From Deltaproteobacteria bacterium (GTDB taxonomy: Bacteria; Desulfobacterota; GWC2-55-46): a stretch of DNA of 64,000 nucleotides. The notes beneath the pieces are model-generated. The model ran no database searches. It had not been told where the DNA came from and saw only the letters and a program-made list of their open reading frames with translations. The DNA lies in assembly GCA_016177845.1 (NCBI GenBank), contig JACOUO010000017.1:1-64000 (forward strand). The letters run 5' to 3'. This document shows, piece after piece, positions 45,057 to 54,488 of this stretch (the stretch's first letter is position 1; each line of letters opens with the position of its first letter). The position numbers were made by a program, and so were the translations under genes.

Positions 45057-45085
45057 TTGACAATTCTCTCATAAAAAGTTAACAA
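45057..45085 (+). promoter_or_regulatory. Promoter immediately upstream of the MinD-like gene
   Basis: TTGACA (45057-45062) and TAACAA (45080-45085) with a 17-nt spacer. The expected start of transcription, 45092-45094, coincides with the ATG at 45094, and no Shine-Dalgarno sequence is present, so the message may be leaderless. It is divergent from the triheme operon. Confidence 0.5.
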
Positions 45086-45093
45086 TATTCCCA

Positions 45094-46299
45094 ATGTCAG
45101 AATATAAAACCATATGGTCTGTCGGCGGAGGCAAGGGCGGAGTAGGTAAAAGTGTCGCTACCGCCAATATCGGCTGTGCCCTCGCGCAGAGAGGCAAAGA
45201 GGTCATTCTTGTAGATGCTGACCTGGGAGGGGCGAACCTACATACCTATTTCGGAATAAAGTACCCCTCGAAAGGGCTTGAGGATTTTCTCAAGGGCCGG
45301 GTTGCCTCGTTAGAGGACGCTGCCATCGAGACCCCCGTTAAAACATTGCGGTTGATAAGCGGGGCGGGCGAATTCCTGGGCATTGCCAACCCTGCATTCA
45401 CCCAGAAGCAGAAGCTTATCTCCCATATAAAGAAACTTAATGCCGAGTATATCATTGTAGACCTTGGGGCAGGGTCATCCTACAATGTGCTTGATTTCTT
45501 TTCAATATCCAATGAAGGCATAGTCGTGCTTGTGCCTGAGCCTGCCGCCATACAGAATGCCTATATATTCCTCAAGAGCTTTGTTTACAGGAGGCTTCAG
45601 AGGGTATTCTCCGAAAATGCGCTTATCACGGATATAATAAAAGAGGCGACAGACTTAAGGAGCCCCAAAAGCGTAAAAACATTCTCTGACCTTTGCGAGA
45701 GGATATCGAGGGAGGACCGCCGTTCAGCGGAAAGGGCCCTTTCAGAGATTAAGAGCTACAGGCCGAAGATACTCCTTAATATGGCATCCTCCCCTGAGGA
45801 CATTAAGGTTGTTGAGGCCTTCAAGGGGGCCGCGAGCACATTCTTAAGCCTTGATACTGATTTTATCGGAACGATATATTCAAGGGGCGCAATAAAGGCC
45901 GCGGCAAGAAAGATGCGCCCTTTCATGCTTGAAGATACAGCTTTTGACGCCAGGCGGGATATGGATGAAGTCATCAATAATCTCATTGGTTCAACCCCTG
46001 AGCCGAGTCCCGAGGCAATTATTGAAGAGCCTGCAGGAGAGCAGGATGTCTTTGGTTTCAATGATAATGTGAGCCATATGGGAACGGTGCTGCATGTCCA
46101 GACAGAGGTGCAGGGCGGCCCCAACCCTTCCATAGAGACCATCATCTATCAGGGCGGGAGGATATTCTTCTCGAAAAAGGTCCTTTGGAGAGAGATTGCA
46201 AAGGATAACGGACAGTTGACGATAAAGGATTTTGCCACAAAGCAGCACCGCACGGCGATAGCGGCGATAAAGATGAACAAAATTACTTTGCAGGGCTGA
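45094..46299 (+). CDS. MinD/FlhG-like ATPase with C-terminal extension
   Basis: 401 residues. Residues ~5-300 are a ParA/MinD-type P-loop ATPase: deviant Walker A GGKGGVGKS at 12-20, VDADLGGANLH and a YIIVDLGAGSS Walker B. After an acidic linker, residues ~325-401 form a small domain with VLHVQTEVQGGPNPSIET and YQGGRIFFSK, a module I have seen appended to regulators in Desulfobacterota and Nitrospirota but cannot name. The role could be flagellar, pilus or polar placement. No ribosome site precedes ATG 45094. The PilZ-like gene follows 3 nt later. Confidence 0.85.
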   Translation: MSEYKTIWSVGGGKGGVGKSVATANIGCALAQRGKEVILVDADLGGANLHTYFGIKYPSKGLEDFLKGRVASLEDAAIETPVKTLRLISGAGEFLGIANPAFTQKQKLISHIKKLNAEYIIVDLGAGSSYNVLDFFSISNEGIVVLVPEPAAIQNAYIFLKSFVYRRLQRVFSENALITDIIKEATDLRSPKSVKTFSDLCERISREDRRSAERALSEIKSYRPKILLNMASSPEDIKVVEAFKGAASTFLSLDTDFIGTIYSRGAIKAAARKMRPFMLEDTAFDARRDMDEVINNLIGSTPEPSPEAIIEEPAGEQDVFGFNDNVSHMGTVLHVQTEVQGGPNPSIETIIYQGGRIFFSKKVLWREIAKDNGQLTIKDFATKQHRTAIAAIKMNKITLQG

Positions 46300-46302
46300 C
46301 AT

Positions 46303-46989
46303 ATGAACAGGGTTATTTTAGCAGGGCCTTTGATTGAAGAGCTTAAGAAAATAATAGAGGACTGCGGCTTTGGGACAGTAATCGACACTCAAAGTCAGAT
46401 TACGCAGGGCCTTGACGACCTTCATCTATATATTATCCCGGAAGCCTCCGGCCTTGCCGGCCTGAACCCCTCTTCATCAGAGCCTTTCATAATCTATTCG
46501 GACATCGAACTGCCCGCAGAAGATATTTCACGCCTGAAAGAAAAAGGGCTGATGGGCGTTATCTCAGGCAGGACTTCCCTTGAAGATGTCGCCTTCCTTT
46601 TAAATAAGGCTATCTTTTATAATAAGATGCTCAAGCGTAACCCCAGAATCCCTGTAAGCATACCTGTTGAGCTTAAGGCAGGCTCAAAGGTCATCAGGAC
46701 CACCTGCTCTCTGCTTTCAAGGGACGGGATGTTTATAGTGACCCTTAATCCTCTGCCAATAAATTATCTTTGCAGGCTTAAATTCGAGCTTGCGGGAGTT
46801 GACGGGGAGATGGAAACTGAAGTGAGGGTGCTCTACAATGTTGCCATCAATAAAGACCTGAACATAATCGCAAACCCGAGAGACCCCTTTAAAAGGCTTG
46901 TATCACATCCGGGCATGGCAGTTGTGTTTGTGGACCTTGCCCAGGAAAAGCGGGACTTGATAGACGAATACATAAAGAAGATGGAATAA
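46303..46989 (+). CDS. PilZ-like domain protein
   Basis: 228 residues. Residues ~1-100 look like a degenerate receiver or Rossmann-like fold without the phospho-acceptor pattern. Residues ~108-228 resemble PilZ: KRNPRIPVSIPVEL recalls the c-di-GMP-binding RxxxR start, but the second motif DxSxxG reads SLLSRDG with the Asp lost, so binding is doubtful. The stop-to-start distance to the MinD-like gene is 3 nt, which argues for a functional pair. Confidence 0.65.
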   Translation: MNRVILAGPLIEELKKIIEDCGFGTVIDTQSQITQGLDDLHLYIIPEASGLAGLNPSSSEPFIIYSDIELPAEDISRLKEKGLMGVISGRTSLEDVAFLLNKAIFYNKMLKRNPRIPVSIPVELKAGSKVIRTTCSLLSRDGMFIVTLNPLPINYLCRLKFELAGVDGEMETEVRVLYNVAINKDLNIIANPRDPFKRLVSHPGMAVVFVDLAQEKRDLIDEYIKKME

Positions 46990-46996
46990 CCGGTTT

Positions 46997-47665
46997 TTAC
47001 AATTTTTTCCTTTTTTCAGATTCCTTCAATATTTCAATCACCTCTTCATCCTCAGTCTGCCTGAAGTCAAGGTATAGCTGGCTGACCGCAAAAAATATAT
47101 CGGGTATAACAGGGCAGACGACCTTGGTGACCTCTTCCATTTTCCTGATGTGTTCGACCGTGTCCAGCGGGCCACCGGGCACTGCTACAATAATCCTCTT
47201 CGCCCCTGAAGCGTGAGCTGCCTGAATGGCCGATATCATGGTAGAGCCTGTGGCAAGCCCGTCATCCACTAATATCACCGTCCTGTTGGTAAGAGGCGCC
47301 TTTTTTTTTACAGTCCTGTATATCTTGAGCCTTTCTGTAATGGCCGCCAGCCTTGCCCTTTTCTCCTTTTGCACATAATCGTTGGAGATGTGCATGCTTT
47401 TGATGGCAAGGGCATTGAGGTAGACAAGCCCTTCTTCTGTTATGGCGCCTATGGCAAGCTCAGGGTTGAATGGGGCTCTCAGTTTTCCGGCTATTATGAC
47501 ATCAAGGTCGCTCTTGAGCCTTTTTGCTATCTCATCAGCTACTACGACCCCGCCTCTCGGCAGTCCTATAATAACAGGATGGGCTCCCATGTATTCAACA
47601 AGCTTCTCGGCAAGGGCTTTCCCAGCCTCTCTCCTGTCTTCGTATGGGGTCGGTGTATAATGCAT
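46997..47665 (-). CDS. Phosphoribosyltransferase family protein
   Basis: 222 residues. The PRPP-binding signature VILVDDGLATGSTM is complete, and the opening FEDRREAGKALA-type segment (YEDRREAGKALAEKL) plus VIIGLPRGGVVVADEIA mark the stand-alone PRTase group often found with dienelactone-hydrolase-like or erythromycin-esterase-like partners. The base or other acceptor is unknown. It converges with the PilZ-like gene. Confidence 0.88.
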   Translation of the reverse strand: MHYTPTPYEDRREAGKALAEKLVEYMGAHPVIIGLPRGGVVVADEIAKRLKSDLDVIIAGKLRAPFNPELAIGAITEEGLVYLNALAIKSMHISNDYVQKEKRARLAAITERLKIYRTVKKKAPLTNRTVILVDDGLATGSTMISAIQAAHASGAKRIIVAVPGGPLDTVEHIRKMEEVTKVVCPVIPDIFFAVSQLYLDFRQTEDEEVIEILKESEKRKKL

Positions 47666-47915
47666 TCATTACCTCAGGTTTTAAATAAATCTTATCTTTT
47701 AAAAGGATTTTGTCAAGGCTGCGGGGGAGCTCTTTCCCAATGGTTTCCAGCGGTTTTCGAAGTGTGATTTTTGGCCCTGCTCCCTTGCCGTAACAGCGTT
47801 TCTAAGCTATAGTTTTAAGAAATTCAGTTAAAGTCGGCACATGGTCTCGATTAACAGATGGAACGGCATGCAAAGCAGATATCCGCATCAACCTTTAAAA
47901 CAAGAAGATAAGGAT

Positions 47916-49304
47916 ATGCCAAAGACAATAGCTGAGAGGCTGGCTGATTACGGAGCAGGGCTTAAGTTCAGTGATTTAAGCTCTGAGGCTGTTCATGAGG
48001 CAAAAAGGAGGGTAATTGATGCCTTTGCCTGCGCCTTGGGGGCCTTCTCAAGTCCGCCCGCAAAGGCCGCAATGGCCTCAGCCCCCCGCGTCATAGACGG
48101 GCTTGAAGCGTACATGATAGGAAGCGGCTCTCCGACAAACCCTGACTACGCGGCATTCGTCAACGGCATCATGGTCAGATACCTCGACTTTAACGACACA
48201 TACCTTTCAAAAGAGCCTGCGCACCCCTCTGATAATATCCCCGCAATGCTTGCCGCGGCTGAGGCAGGCGCAAAGAACGGAGAAGACTTTATTACGGCAA
48301 TCGTTGCCGCTTATGAAGTGCAATGCAGGCTTTGTGATGCGGCTACACTGCGGCTCAAGGGCTGGGATCATGTGGCCTACGGTTCATTCTCAGCTACCCT
48401 CGGGGCTTCGATGCTCATGGGGCTCTCAAGGGATGAGACAGTGCATGCTCTCGGCATATCCGGCACAACTTCACCGGCTCTCAGGCAGACAAGGGCAGGG
48501 GAGCTTTCAATGTGGAAGGGATGCGCGTTCGCGAATACCGCAAGGAACGCCTTGTTTTCCGCTATCTTGGCAAAGAACGGAATGACAGGGCCTGCGCCGA
48601 TTTTTGAAGGCGAGTTCGGTTTTCAGAAGGTCGTGTCAGGCCCCTTTGATATGCCTGAGCTTGCAAATTCAAAAAACTCACATTATAAAATCGTAGATAC
48701 ATACATTAAATATTACCCTGCCGAATACCACTCCCAGAGCGCCATAGGCGCTGCTATCGAGCTTACAAAAGACATAGAAGATATTAATGATATAGAATCC
48801 GTTACCGTAAGCACATTCGCCGCGGCATACGAGATAATAGGCTCAGGCGAGGAGAAGTGGCACCCTAAGACGAGGGAGACGGCTGACCACAGCCTTCCGT
48901 TTTGCGTTGCCGCCGCGCTCATGGACGGCAACATAAAGCTCTCTACTTTTTCGGAAAGGCTTCACGATGAGAAGCTCCTGAAGCTTGTGCAGAAGGTGAG
49001 AATTGTAAAGGACGACGACCTCGATAAGATGTACCCTGTTGCAATGCCCAACAGGGTAGAAGTGAAGCTTAAGTCAGGCGAGTTCCTCACCCGTGAGATA
49101 ATATACCCCAAAGGGCACCCGAAGAACCCTCTTTCAGACCTTGAGGTAGAGGAGAAGTTCAGGAGCCTTGCCGAATGGTATCTTGTTAATACTGAAGTAA
49201 ACTCCGCGCTCAACCTCCTGTGGAGGCTTGAAGAGGTCAAAGATGTGAGGGAGATCCTAAGGCTTTTCAGAAGGAATGAGAGGCTCCATGCCCGCAAGCG
49301 TTAA
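47916..49304 (+). CDS. MmgE/PrpD family dehydratase
   Basis: 462 residues from ATG 47916, where family homology begins (TIAERLADYGAGLKF); upstream in-frame ATGs at 47841 and 47868 add a sequence without family character. Conserved parts include YLDFNDTYLSKEPAHPSDNIPA in pieces, GWDHVAYGSFSA and YPAEYHSQSAI. PrpD turns 2-methylcitrate to 2-methylaconitate in propionate oxidation. The next gene is PrpB, which supports that role, though the family also has other substrates. The gap 47666-47915 shows no feature. Confidence 0.88.
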   Translation: MPKTIAERLADYGAGLKFSDLSSEAVHEAKRRVIDAFACALGAFSSPPAKAAMASAPRVIDGLEAYMIGSGSPTNPDYAAFVNGIMVRYLDFNDTYLSKEPAHPSDNIPAMLAAAEAGAKNGEDFITAIVAAYEVQCRLCDAATLRLKGWDHVAYGSFSATLGASMLMGLSRDETVHALGISGTTSPALRQTRAGELSMWKGCAFANTARNALFSAILAKNGMTGPAPIFEGEFGFQKVVSGPFDMPELANSKNSHYKIVDTYIKYYPAEYHSQSAIGAAIELTKDIEDINDIESVTVSTFAAAYEIIGSGEEKWHPKTRETADHSLPFCVAAALMDGNIKLSTFSERLHDEKLLKLVQKVRIVKDDDLDKMYPVAMPNRVEVKLKSGEFLTREIIYPKGHPKNPLSDLEVEEKFRSLAEWYLVNTEVNSALNLLWRLEEVKDVREILRLFRRNERLHARKR

Positions 49305-50115
49305 GAGCATTATCGAGAAAACTACGATTGCCGCACCGGGCGCATTCAATGCGGCCTCAGCCCTGCTCATTGAAAAGGCGGGGTTTGACTGCGTCTATAT
49401 ATCAGGGGCAGGGCTTTCCAATTCCAGCGGAGTGCCTGACGCAGGGGTGCTTTCATTGGAAGAGGTCTTAAACCTTTCCTCCTATATTATTAAGGCCGTA
49501 AAAATCCCTGCCATAGTCGATGTCGACACAGGCTTTGGCGGCCCTGCTGAGGTAAAAAAAACGGCAGAGGCGTTTGAACGGCTGGGTGCGGGGGCTATCC
49601 AGATAGAAGACCAGGAGTTCCCGAAAAGGTGCGGCCACCTGCCAGGAAAAACCGTTATCCCTGCCGAAGAATTTATCCAAAAGATAAAGACGGCAACAGG
49701 GGCAAGGAAGTCAAAGGACTTTCTCATTATCGCCCGCACTGACGCAAGGGCGGTTGAGGGGCTGGACGGAGCCATAAGGCGCGCCAACATGTATATCGAG
49801 GCCGGCGCGGATATAATCTTTCCTGAGGCCCTTGAATCAAAAGATGAGTTCGCAAGGTTCGCCAGGGAGGTCGAAGCCCCCCTGATGGCAAACATGACTG
49901 AGTTTGGCAAGACCCCTTATATGACTTTATATGACTTCAGAAATATGGGATACTCCATTGTGCTCTTTCCCATGACATGCTTTAGAATAGCCATGAAGTC
50001 CATGGAAGACGCCCTTGTTGAACTGAACAGGAATGGGACGCAAAAGGGCCTGCTTGAAAGGATGCAGAGCAGGCAGGAATTCTACGAGCTTATCAGGTAT
50101 TTCGATTACAGGTAA
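49288..50115 (+). CDS. prpB: Methylisocitrate lyase
   Basis: 275 residues. A PEP-mutase/isocitrate-lyase TIM barrel with the catalytic KRCGH loop at EFPKRCGHLPGK, the metal-binding DVDTGFGGP and the IEDQEFPKRC order typical of 2-methylisocitrate lyase, which gives pyruvate and succinate. Start ATG 49288 follows GAGAGG and lies inside the end of the PrpD gene (17-nt overlap); ATG 49276 is less well placed. No methylcitrate synthase is in the window. Confidence 0.9.
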   Translation: MPASVKSIIEKTTIAAPGAFNAASALLIEKAGFDCVYISGAGLSNSSGVPDAGVLSLEEVLNLSSYIIKAVKIPAIVDVDTGFGGPAEVKKTAEAFERLGAGAIQIEDQEFPKRCGHLPGKTVIPAEEFIQKIKTATGARKSKDFLIIARTDARAVEGLDGAIRRANMYIEAGADIIFPEALESKDEFARFAREVEAPLMANMTEFGKTPYMTLYDFRNMGYSIVLFPMTCFRIAMKSMEDALVELNRNGTQKGLLERMQSRQEFYELIRYFDYR

Positions 50116-50143
50116 TTGCCGAAAGGACTTCTGATTCTCAAAG

Positions 50144-50326
50144 ATGGGCCGCATCGATTGCTTTAAATGCAAGCACTTCTATATAACATTCGACCAATCC
50201 TTTCCAAGGGGATGCAGGGCGTTGAACTTTAAATGCAGGGAGATGCCGTCAGATTTTGTAAGGCGTTCATCAGGGCTTGAATGTCAGGCGTTTGAGGTAA
50301 AGGATTTAAGCAGGAACAAGCCTTGA
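50144..50326 (+). CDS. Small cysteine-rich conserved protein
   Basis: 60 residues with Cys at 6, 9, 24, 31 and 47. The pattern DCFKCKHFYITFD ... FPRGCRALNFK ... SSGLECQAFE belongs to a widespread family of short proteins with a likely zinc site. Some databases carry a uracil-DNA-glycosylase label for it that the sequence does not support. It lies between prpB and tldD on the same strand. Confidence 0.75.
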   Translation: MGRIDCFKCKHFYITFDQSFPRGCRALNFKCREMPSDFVRRSSGLECQAFEVKDLSRNKP

Positions 50327-50382
50327 CCTGCTTATACTCTATTGCTATACTTTCGAAAATTTTATTCTAATAAGGGGAGATT

Positions 50383-51774
50383 ATGGGGCTTGTAGGATTT
50401 GATGCCGCCAAAATAATAAAGGCCGCTCTTAAGAACGGCGGAGAGTTCGCCGACCTCTATGTTGAAGATACATTCAATACATCTATTGTAGCCGAGGAGC
50501 ACAAGATTGAGAAGGTCATAGCAGGAAGGGACAGGGGGTGCGGCATCAGGGTCATCTCCAATTTCAAGACATACTACGCGTATACGAACGACCTTACTGA
50601 AAAAGGTCTGCTTGAGATAGCTGATGTAGTCTCCAAAGGCGTAAAGGAAGGCAAGCCTGCCGGAGACATCGGCATAATAAAGAAAGAAAAGGCCAAGGGC
50701 TTTGACATAAAGATACTGCCGTCACAGGTTGAGTTGTCGGAAAAGGTAAAGCTCGTAAAGAGGGCAGATGAGACCGCATGGGCCTTTGACAAAAGGATAA
50801 GGCAGGTAAGGGTAGTTTACGGCGACGGCTTCAAAAGGGTTGCCATCATAAACTCCCTTGGAGAGCATATCGAAGAGGAGAGGACAGGCCTTGTATTCCT
50901 CTGCAACGCCGTATCAAAAGAGAATGATGTGATACAGACAGGCTATGAGCCTGTTGGCGGCGCCATCGGGCTTGAGGTCTTTGAAGAGAACCCGCCTGAG
51001 AAGGTCGCAGAGATAGCGGCACAACGGGCCATCTCAATGCTTTCAGCCAGAAGAGCCCCGGGCGGCAAGATGGGAGTCATACTCTCAAGCGAAGCCGGAG
51101 GCACGATGATACATGAGGCAGTCGGCCACGGGCTTGAGGCTGACCTTGCATTGCAGAACCTCTCCGTATATTCAGGCAAGATGGGGCAGAAGGTAGCGGC
51201 CTCCATTATCACGGTGCTTGACGATGCCACTATCCCGTACAAAAGAGGGTCTTTCTTCTATGATGACGAAGGTTCTCCCGCTGAAAAGACTGTGCTTGTA
51301 GAAAACGGCGTATTGAAGAGCTACATGTATGACAGGCTGGGCGCAATGAAGGGGAACGCTAAATCAACAGGCAACGGCAGGAGGGAGTCCTATCACCACA
51401 GGCCCATCCCAAGGATGACGAACACATTGATAGCTCCGGGCAAGGACGACCCGCAGACAATCGTAAAATCTCTCGATAAAGGGCTCTTTGTTAAAAAGAT
51501 GGGCGGAGGGCAGGTCAACACCGTAAACGGAGATTTTGTCTTCGAGGTGACAGAGGGCTACATAATAGAGCACGGCAGGATTGGGGAACTGGTAAGGGGC
51601 GCAACCCTTACGGGCAACGGCCCTGAGGTGCTCCAGATAATAGACATGGTAGGAAATGACCTTGGATACAGTATTGGAACCTGCGGCAAGGATAATCAGG
51701 GTGTGCCTGTCTCGGATGCGCAGCCTACATTGAGAATCCCCGAAATAGTCGTCGGAGGCGATGTAAAGGTCTGA
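50383..51774 (+). CDS. tldD: TldD-family metalloprotease
   Basis: 463 residues. The zinc motif HEAVGHGLE (HExxxHxxxE type) lies in MIHEAVGHGLEAD, and NTLIAPG and NGDFVFEV are family landmarks near the C-terminus. In enterobacteria TldD works with TldE (PmbA) on microcin B17 precursor and CcdA; no pmbA is next to it here, so the partner must be elsewhere or absent. GGGGAG precedes ATG 50383. Confidence 0.93.
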   Translation: MGLVGFDAAKIIKAALKNGGEFADLYVEDTFNTSIVAEEHKIEKVIAGRDRGCGIRVISNFKTYYAYTNDLTEKGLLEIADVVSKGVKEGKPAGDIGIIKKEKAKGFDIKILPSQVELSEKVKLVKRADETAWAFDKRIRQVRVVYGDGFKRVAIINSLGEHIEEERTGLVFLCNAVSKENDVIQTGYEPVGGAIGLEVFEENPPEKVAEIAAQRAISMLSARRAPGGKMGVILSSEAGGTMIHEAVGHGLEADLALQNLSVYSGKMGQKVAASIITVLDDATIPYKRGSFFYDDEGSPAEKTVLVENGVLKSYMYDRLGAMKGNAKSTGNGRRESYHHRPIPRMTNTLIAPGKDDPQTIVKSLDKGLFVKKMGGGQVNTVNGDFVFEVTEGYIIEHGRIGELVRGATLTGNGPEVLQIIDMVGNDLGYSIGTCGKDNQGVPVSDAQPTLRIPEIVVGGDVKV

Positions 51775-51776
51775 CC

Positions 51777-51947
51777 ATGGTAAAAGACATTATATGCAAC
51801 ATGATAATTGATGAGAATACCACTCCTTTCAGATACGAGTACAAGGGAACGGCTTACTATTTCTGCGGCATGGGGTGCATGAAGAGGTTTGAAAGAGACC
51901 CTGAAGGCTATCTCTCAGGGAAAAAAGACTGGATAAAGGACGAATGA
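51777..51947 (+). CDS. YHS-domain protein
   Basis: 56 residues, easily missed by its size. Residues C7 (DIICNM), F29-C30 and C34 (YYFCGMGCMKRFERDP) with TTPFRYEYKGTAYYFC between give the complete YHS pattern, a small metal-binding domain found alone or in copper ATPases. AAAGGT at the tldD tail serves as ribosome site, and the ATG is 2 nt after the tldD stop, so it is co-translated with tldD. Confidence 0.85.
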   Translation: MVKDIICNMIIDENTTPFRYEYKGTAYYFCGMGCMKRFERDPEGYLSGKKDWIKDE

Positions 51948-52037
51948 CCTTGCCTGTGTTTTTGGCGAACGAACTCCCTTGTTTATTGACAGCCCGCCTC
52001 CATTTACCTTAAAATATCCCCTCAGGTACTTACTCTT

Positions 52038-53972
52038 ATGAAACTCTCCCATATCGTCCTTGCGATATTATCAATTGTATTCGCTTTTTCATTCGGGGTG
52101 GCGACACGCCTTATAAGCCCGTCTGAGAGCGTCAACGCCCTTTGGCTCGTTGTAGCCTCAGCCTGTTTTTTTGTAATAATATACAGGCTTTACGGCTCAT
52201 TCATGGCGGCGAAGGTGCTTGCGCTTAATGACAGAAAGACCACTCCTGCAATAAGGCTCAATGACGGAAAAGACTACCACCCCACGCATACGCTTGTGCT
52301 GTTCGGACACCATTTCGCGGCTATCGCCGGGGCGGGGCCCCTTATCGGGCCTGTTCTGGCAGCCCAGTTCGGGTATCTGCCGGGCTTTCTCTGGATACTC
52401 ATAGGCGCGGCATTCGGCGGGGCTGTGCATGACATGATAATACTTGCGGCCTCTGTTCGCAGGAACGGCTGTTCCCTTGCCCAAATGGCAAAGAACGAGG
52501 TCGGCCCTGTAGCGGGATTTACCGCGGCCCTTGCAATCCTCTTTATAATCATAGTAGCCCTTGCAGGCTTGGGTGTTGCCGTAGTCAATGCACTTTATAA
52601 AAGCCCGTGGGGCACATTCACCATATTCGCCACAATCCCCATAGCCCTTCTCATGGGCTTTTACCTTTACAGGTTCAGGCCGGGCAAGGTAGCTGAGGTC
52701 AGCGTAATTGGGGTAGGGCTCCTTATCATAGCGGTAATCGGCGGCAGGTATATACCCGATTCAATACTTGAGCCCTTGTTTACCCATGACAGGAATTTTC
52801 TGATATGGGCGCTTGCAATCTATGGTTTCCTTGCCTCGGTTTTGCCTGTATGGATGCTCTTGGCTCCAAGGGATTACCTGTCAACATACATGAAGATAGG
52901 CACAGTGTTGATACTTGCCGCAGGCGTAATATTCCTTGCCCCTGACATACATATGCCTGCGGTTACAAAGTTTATTGAGGGCGGCGGCCCCATTATCCCC
53001 GGCACTGTCTTTCCGTTCATGTTCATAACCATTGCGTGCGGGGCAATCTCAGGCTTCCACTCTCTTATTTCTTCAGGCACTACTCCCAAGATGATAGAAA
53101 GGGAGAGTGACATAAAGATAATCGGCTTCGGAGCAATGCTGTGCGAGGGGTTTGTGGCGGTCATCGCTATAATTGCCGCAACCGTCCTTATACCGGGCGA
53201 TTACTTCGCGATAAATACTACCCTTTCAGCTGACGCGCTTACTGCCCTTGGTTTCCCGCCTTCAAAGATAGCAGAGCTTTCGGAGACTGTTGGCGTAAAT
53301 GTGGCAGGAAGGCCCGGAGGGGCGGTCTCTCTTGCTGTTGGCATGGCCTATATATTCTCGGGCCTGCCCGGAATGAAGGGGCTGATGCCGTACTGGTATA
53401 ACTTCGCCCTTATGTTTGAAGCGCTTTTCATCCTCACCACTGTTGATGCAGGCACAAGGGTGGCAAGGTTCATTTTGCAGGAGTTTGGCGGATACGCCTA
53501 TAAACCGCTCGGGCAGACGAACTGGCTCCCCGGAACAATACTTACAAGCGCGGCGGTAGTAATAGCGTGGGGCTACCTGATAAGTTCGGGAAGCGTTTCA
53601 ACCATATGGCCCATGTTTGGGGTTGCAAACCAGCTTTTGGCAGCGCTTGCCTTGTGCGTAGGCACTACAATTCTTCTTAAAATGGGCAAGCTCAGGTACG
53701 CGTGGGTGACATTCATCCCCATGGTATTTATGTTCGTAATGACGCTTGTCGCCGCGTGGAAGCTTTTCTGGATATTCGGGGCAAAGGCCTCCGCAGCCGT
53801 AAAGCCTGCCGATGTGTTCACCTATCGTCTTGATTCTGCGCTGGTTGCAATTATGGCAACCCTTGCTATAATTGCTGTAGTTGACTCAGTTATCAAGTGG
53901 TATGGGCTTTTTACAACGAACCGTCTCATGCTCACAACCGATGTCGAGGCAGTTGATAACGAGGCAAACTGA
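52038..53972 (+). CDS. cstA: Carbon starvation protein A-type peptide/pyruvate transporter
   Basis: 644 residues with about sixteen membrane helices. The family segments HHFAAIAGAGPLIGPVLAAQ in short form, FGGAVHDM, LPVWMLLAPRDYLSTY and ISGFHSLISSGTTPK are all present. CstA members import peptides or pyruvate under carbon limitation. Length matches the shorter CstA group. No BtsS/BtsR-like regulator is adjacent. The gene is preceded by an AGG-poor region and may start weakly. Confidence 0.93.
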   Translation: MKLSHIVLAILSIVFAFSFGVATRLISPSESVNALWLVVASACFFVIIYRLYGSFMAAKVLALNDRKTTPAIRLNDGKDYHPTHTLVLFGHHFAAIAGAGPLIGPVLAAQFGYLPGFLWILIGAAFGGAVHDMIILAASVRRNGCSLAQMAKNEVGPVAGFTAALAILFIIIVALAGLGVAVVNALYKSPWGTFTIFATIPIALLMGFYLYRFRPGKVAEVSVIGVGLLIIAVIGGRYIPDSILEPLFTHDRNFLIWALAIYGFLASVLPVWMLLAPRDYLSTYMKIGTVLILAAGVIFLAPDIHMPAVTKFIEGGGPIIPGTVFPFMFITIACGAISGFHSLISSGTTPKMIERESDIKIIGFGAMLCEGFVAVIAIIAATVLIPGDYFAINTTLSADALTALGFPPSKIAELSETVGVNVAGRPGGAVSLAVGMAYIFSGLPGMKGLMPYWYNFALMFEALFILTTVDAGTRVARFILQEFGGYAYKPLGQTNWLPGTILTSAAVVIAWGYLISSGSVSTIWPMFGVANQLLAALALCVGTTILLKMGKLRYAWVTFIPMVFMFVMTLVAAWKLFWIFGAKASAAVKPADVFTYRLDSALVAIMATLAIIAVVDSVIKWYGLFTTNRLMLTTDVEAVDNEAN

Positions 53973-54057
53973 TTTTTTATTAAAGCCGCACCTTAGACTC
54001 ATCTCTGTAAATCCGCACCGACTCAATCTGTAAAAAATCAAATAGAAGAGCGCAGGA

Positions 54058-54438
54058 ATGAAAAAAGGCTTTTTTACAGGCTTTCTTTCCGCCATGCTCC
54101 TTTGCGTGCCGTTTGCCGAGGCCGGTCACCTTAAAGCCGAGAAGGTTTATCAGAGGAACTGGTGCGAAAAGGCAGGAGGAGTGGCTGAATTCAGGCTGTC
54201 CGACTCAACGCGCGTTGACTGCGTTACAAAGCAGTACGCCGTAGAGGTGGACTTTGCCCCGAAGTGGGCTGAAGCCGTGGGGCAGGCCCTTTATTATTCG
54301 ACCATGACTGAAAAAAGGCCCGCCGTACTCCTTATACTTGAGAAGGAAGCTGATAAAAGATATCTGGACAGGCTTGAAAGGATATCAGGAAATCTCGGAA
54401 TAACTGTCTGGACGATCACGCCCGAAGACCTGGAATAG
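54058..54438 (+). CDS. Exported protein with PD-(D/E)XK-like motif, unknown function
   Basis: 126 residues. Signal peptide 1-22 ending FAEA. The core STRVDCVTKQYAVEVDFAPK, then WAEAVGQALYY, gives D-x(8)-ExD-x(3)-K followed by an alpha helix, the order of PD-(D/E)XK nuclease-like folds. The family is widespread as short exported proteins and has no proven activity. Cys 36 and the motif Cys could form a disulfide. No neighbour explains it. Confidence 0.65.
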   Translation: MKKGFFTGFLSAMLLCVPFAEAGHLKAEKVYQRNWCEKAGGVAEFRLSDSTRVDCVTKQYAVEVDFAPKWAEAVGQALYYSTMTEKRPAVLLILEKEADKRYLDRLERISGNLGITVWTITPEDLE

Positions 54439-54488
54439 CCCGCCTCGATTCAACCCATTTTCCTATTACTGAGATTATTAAAAAATGC

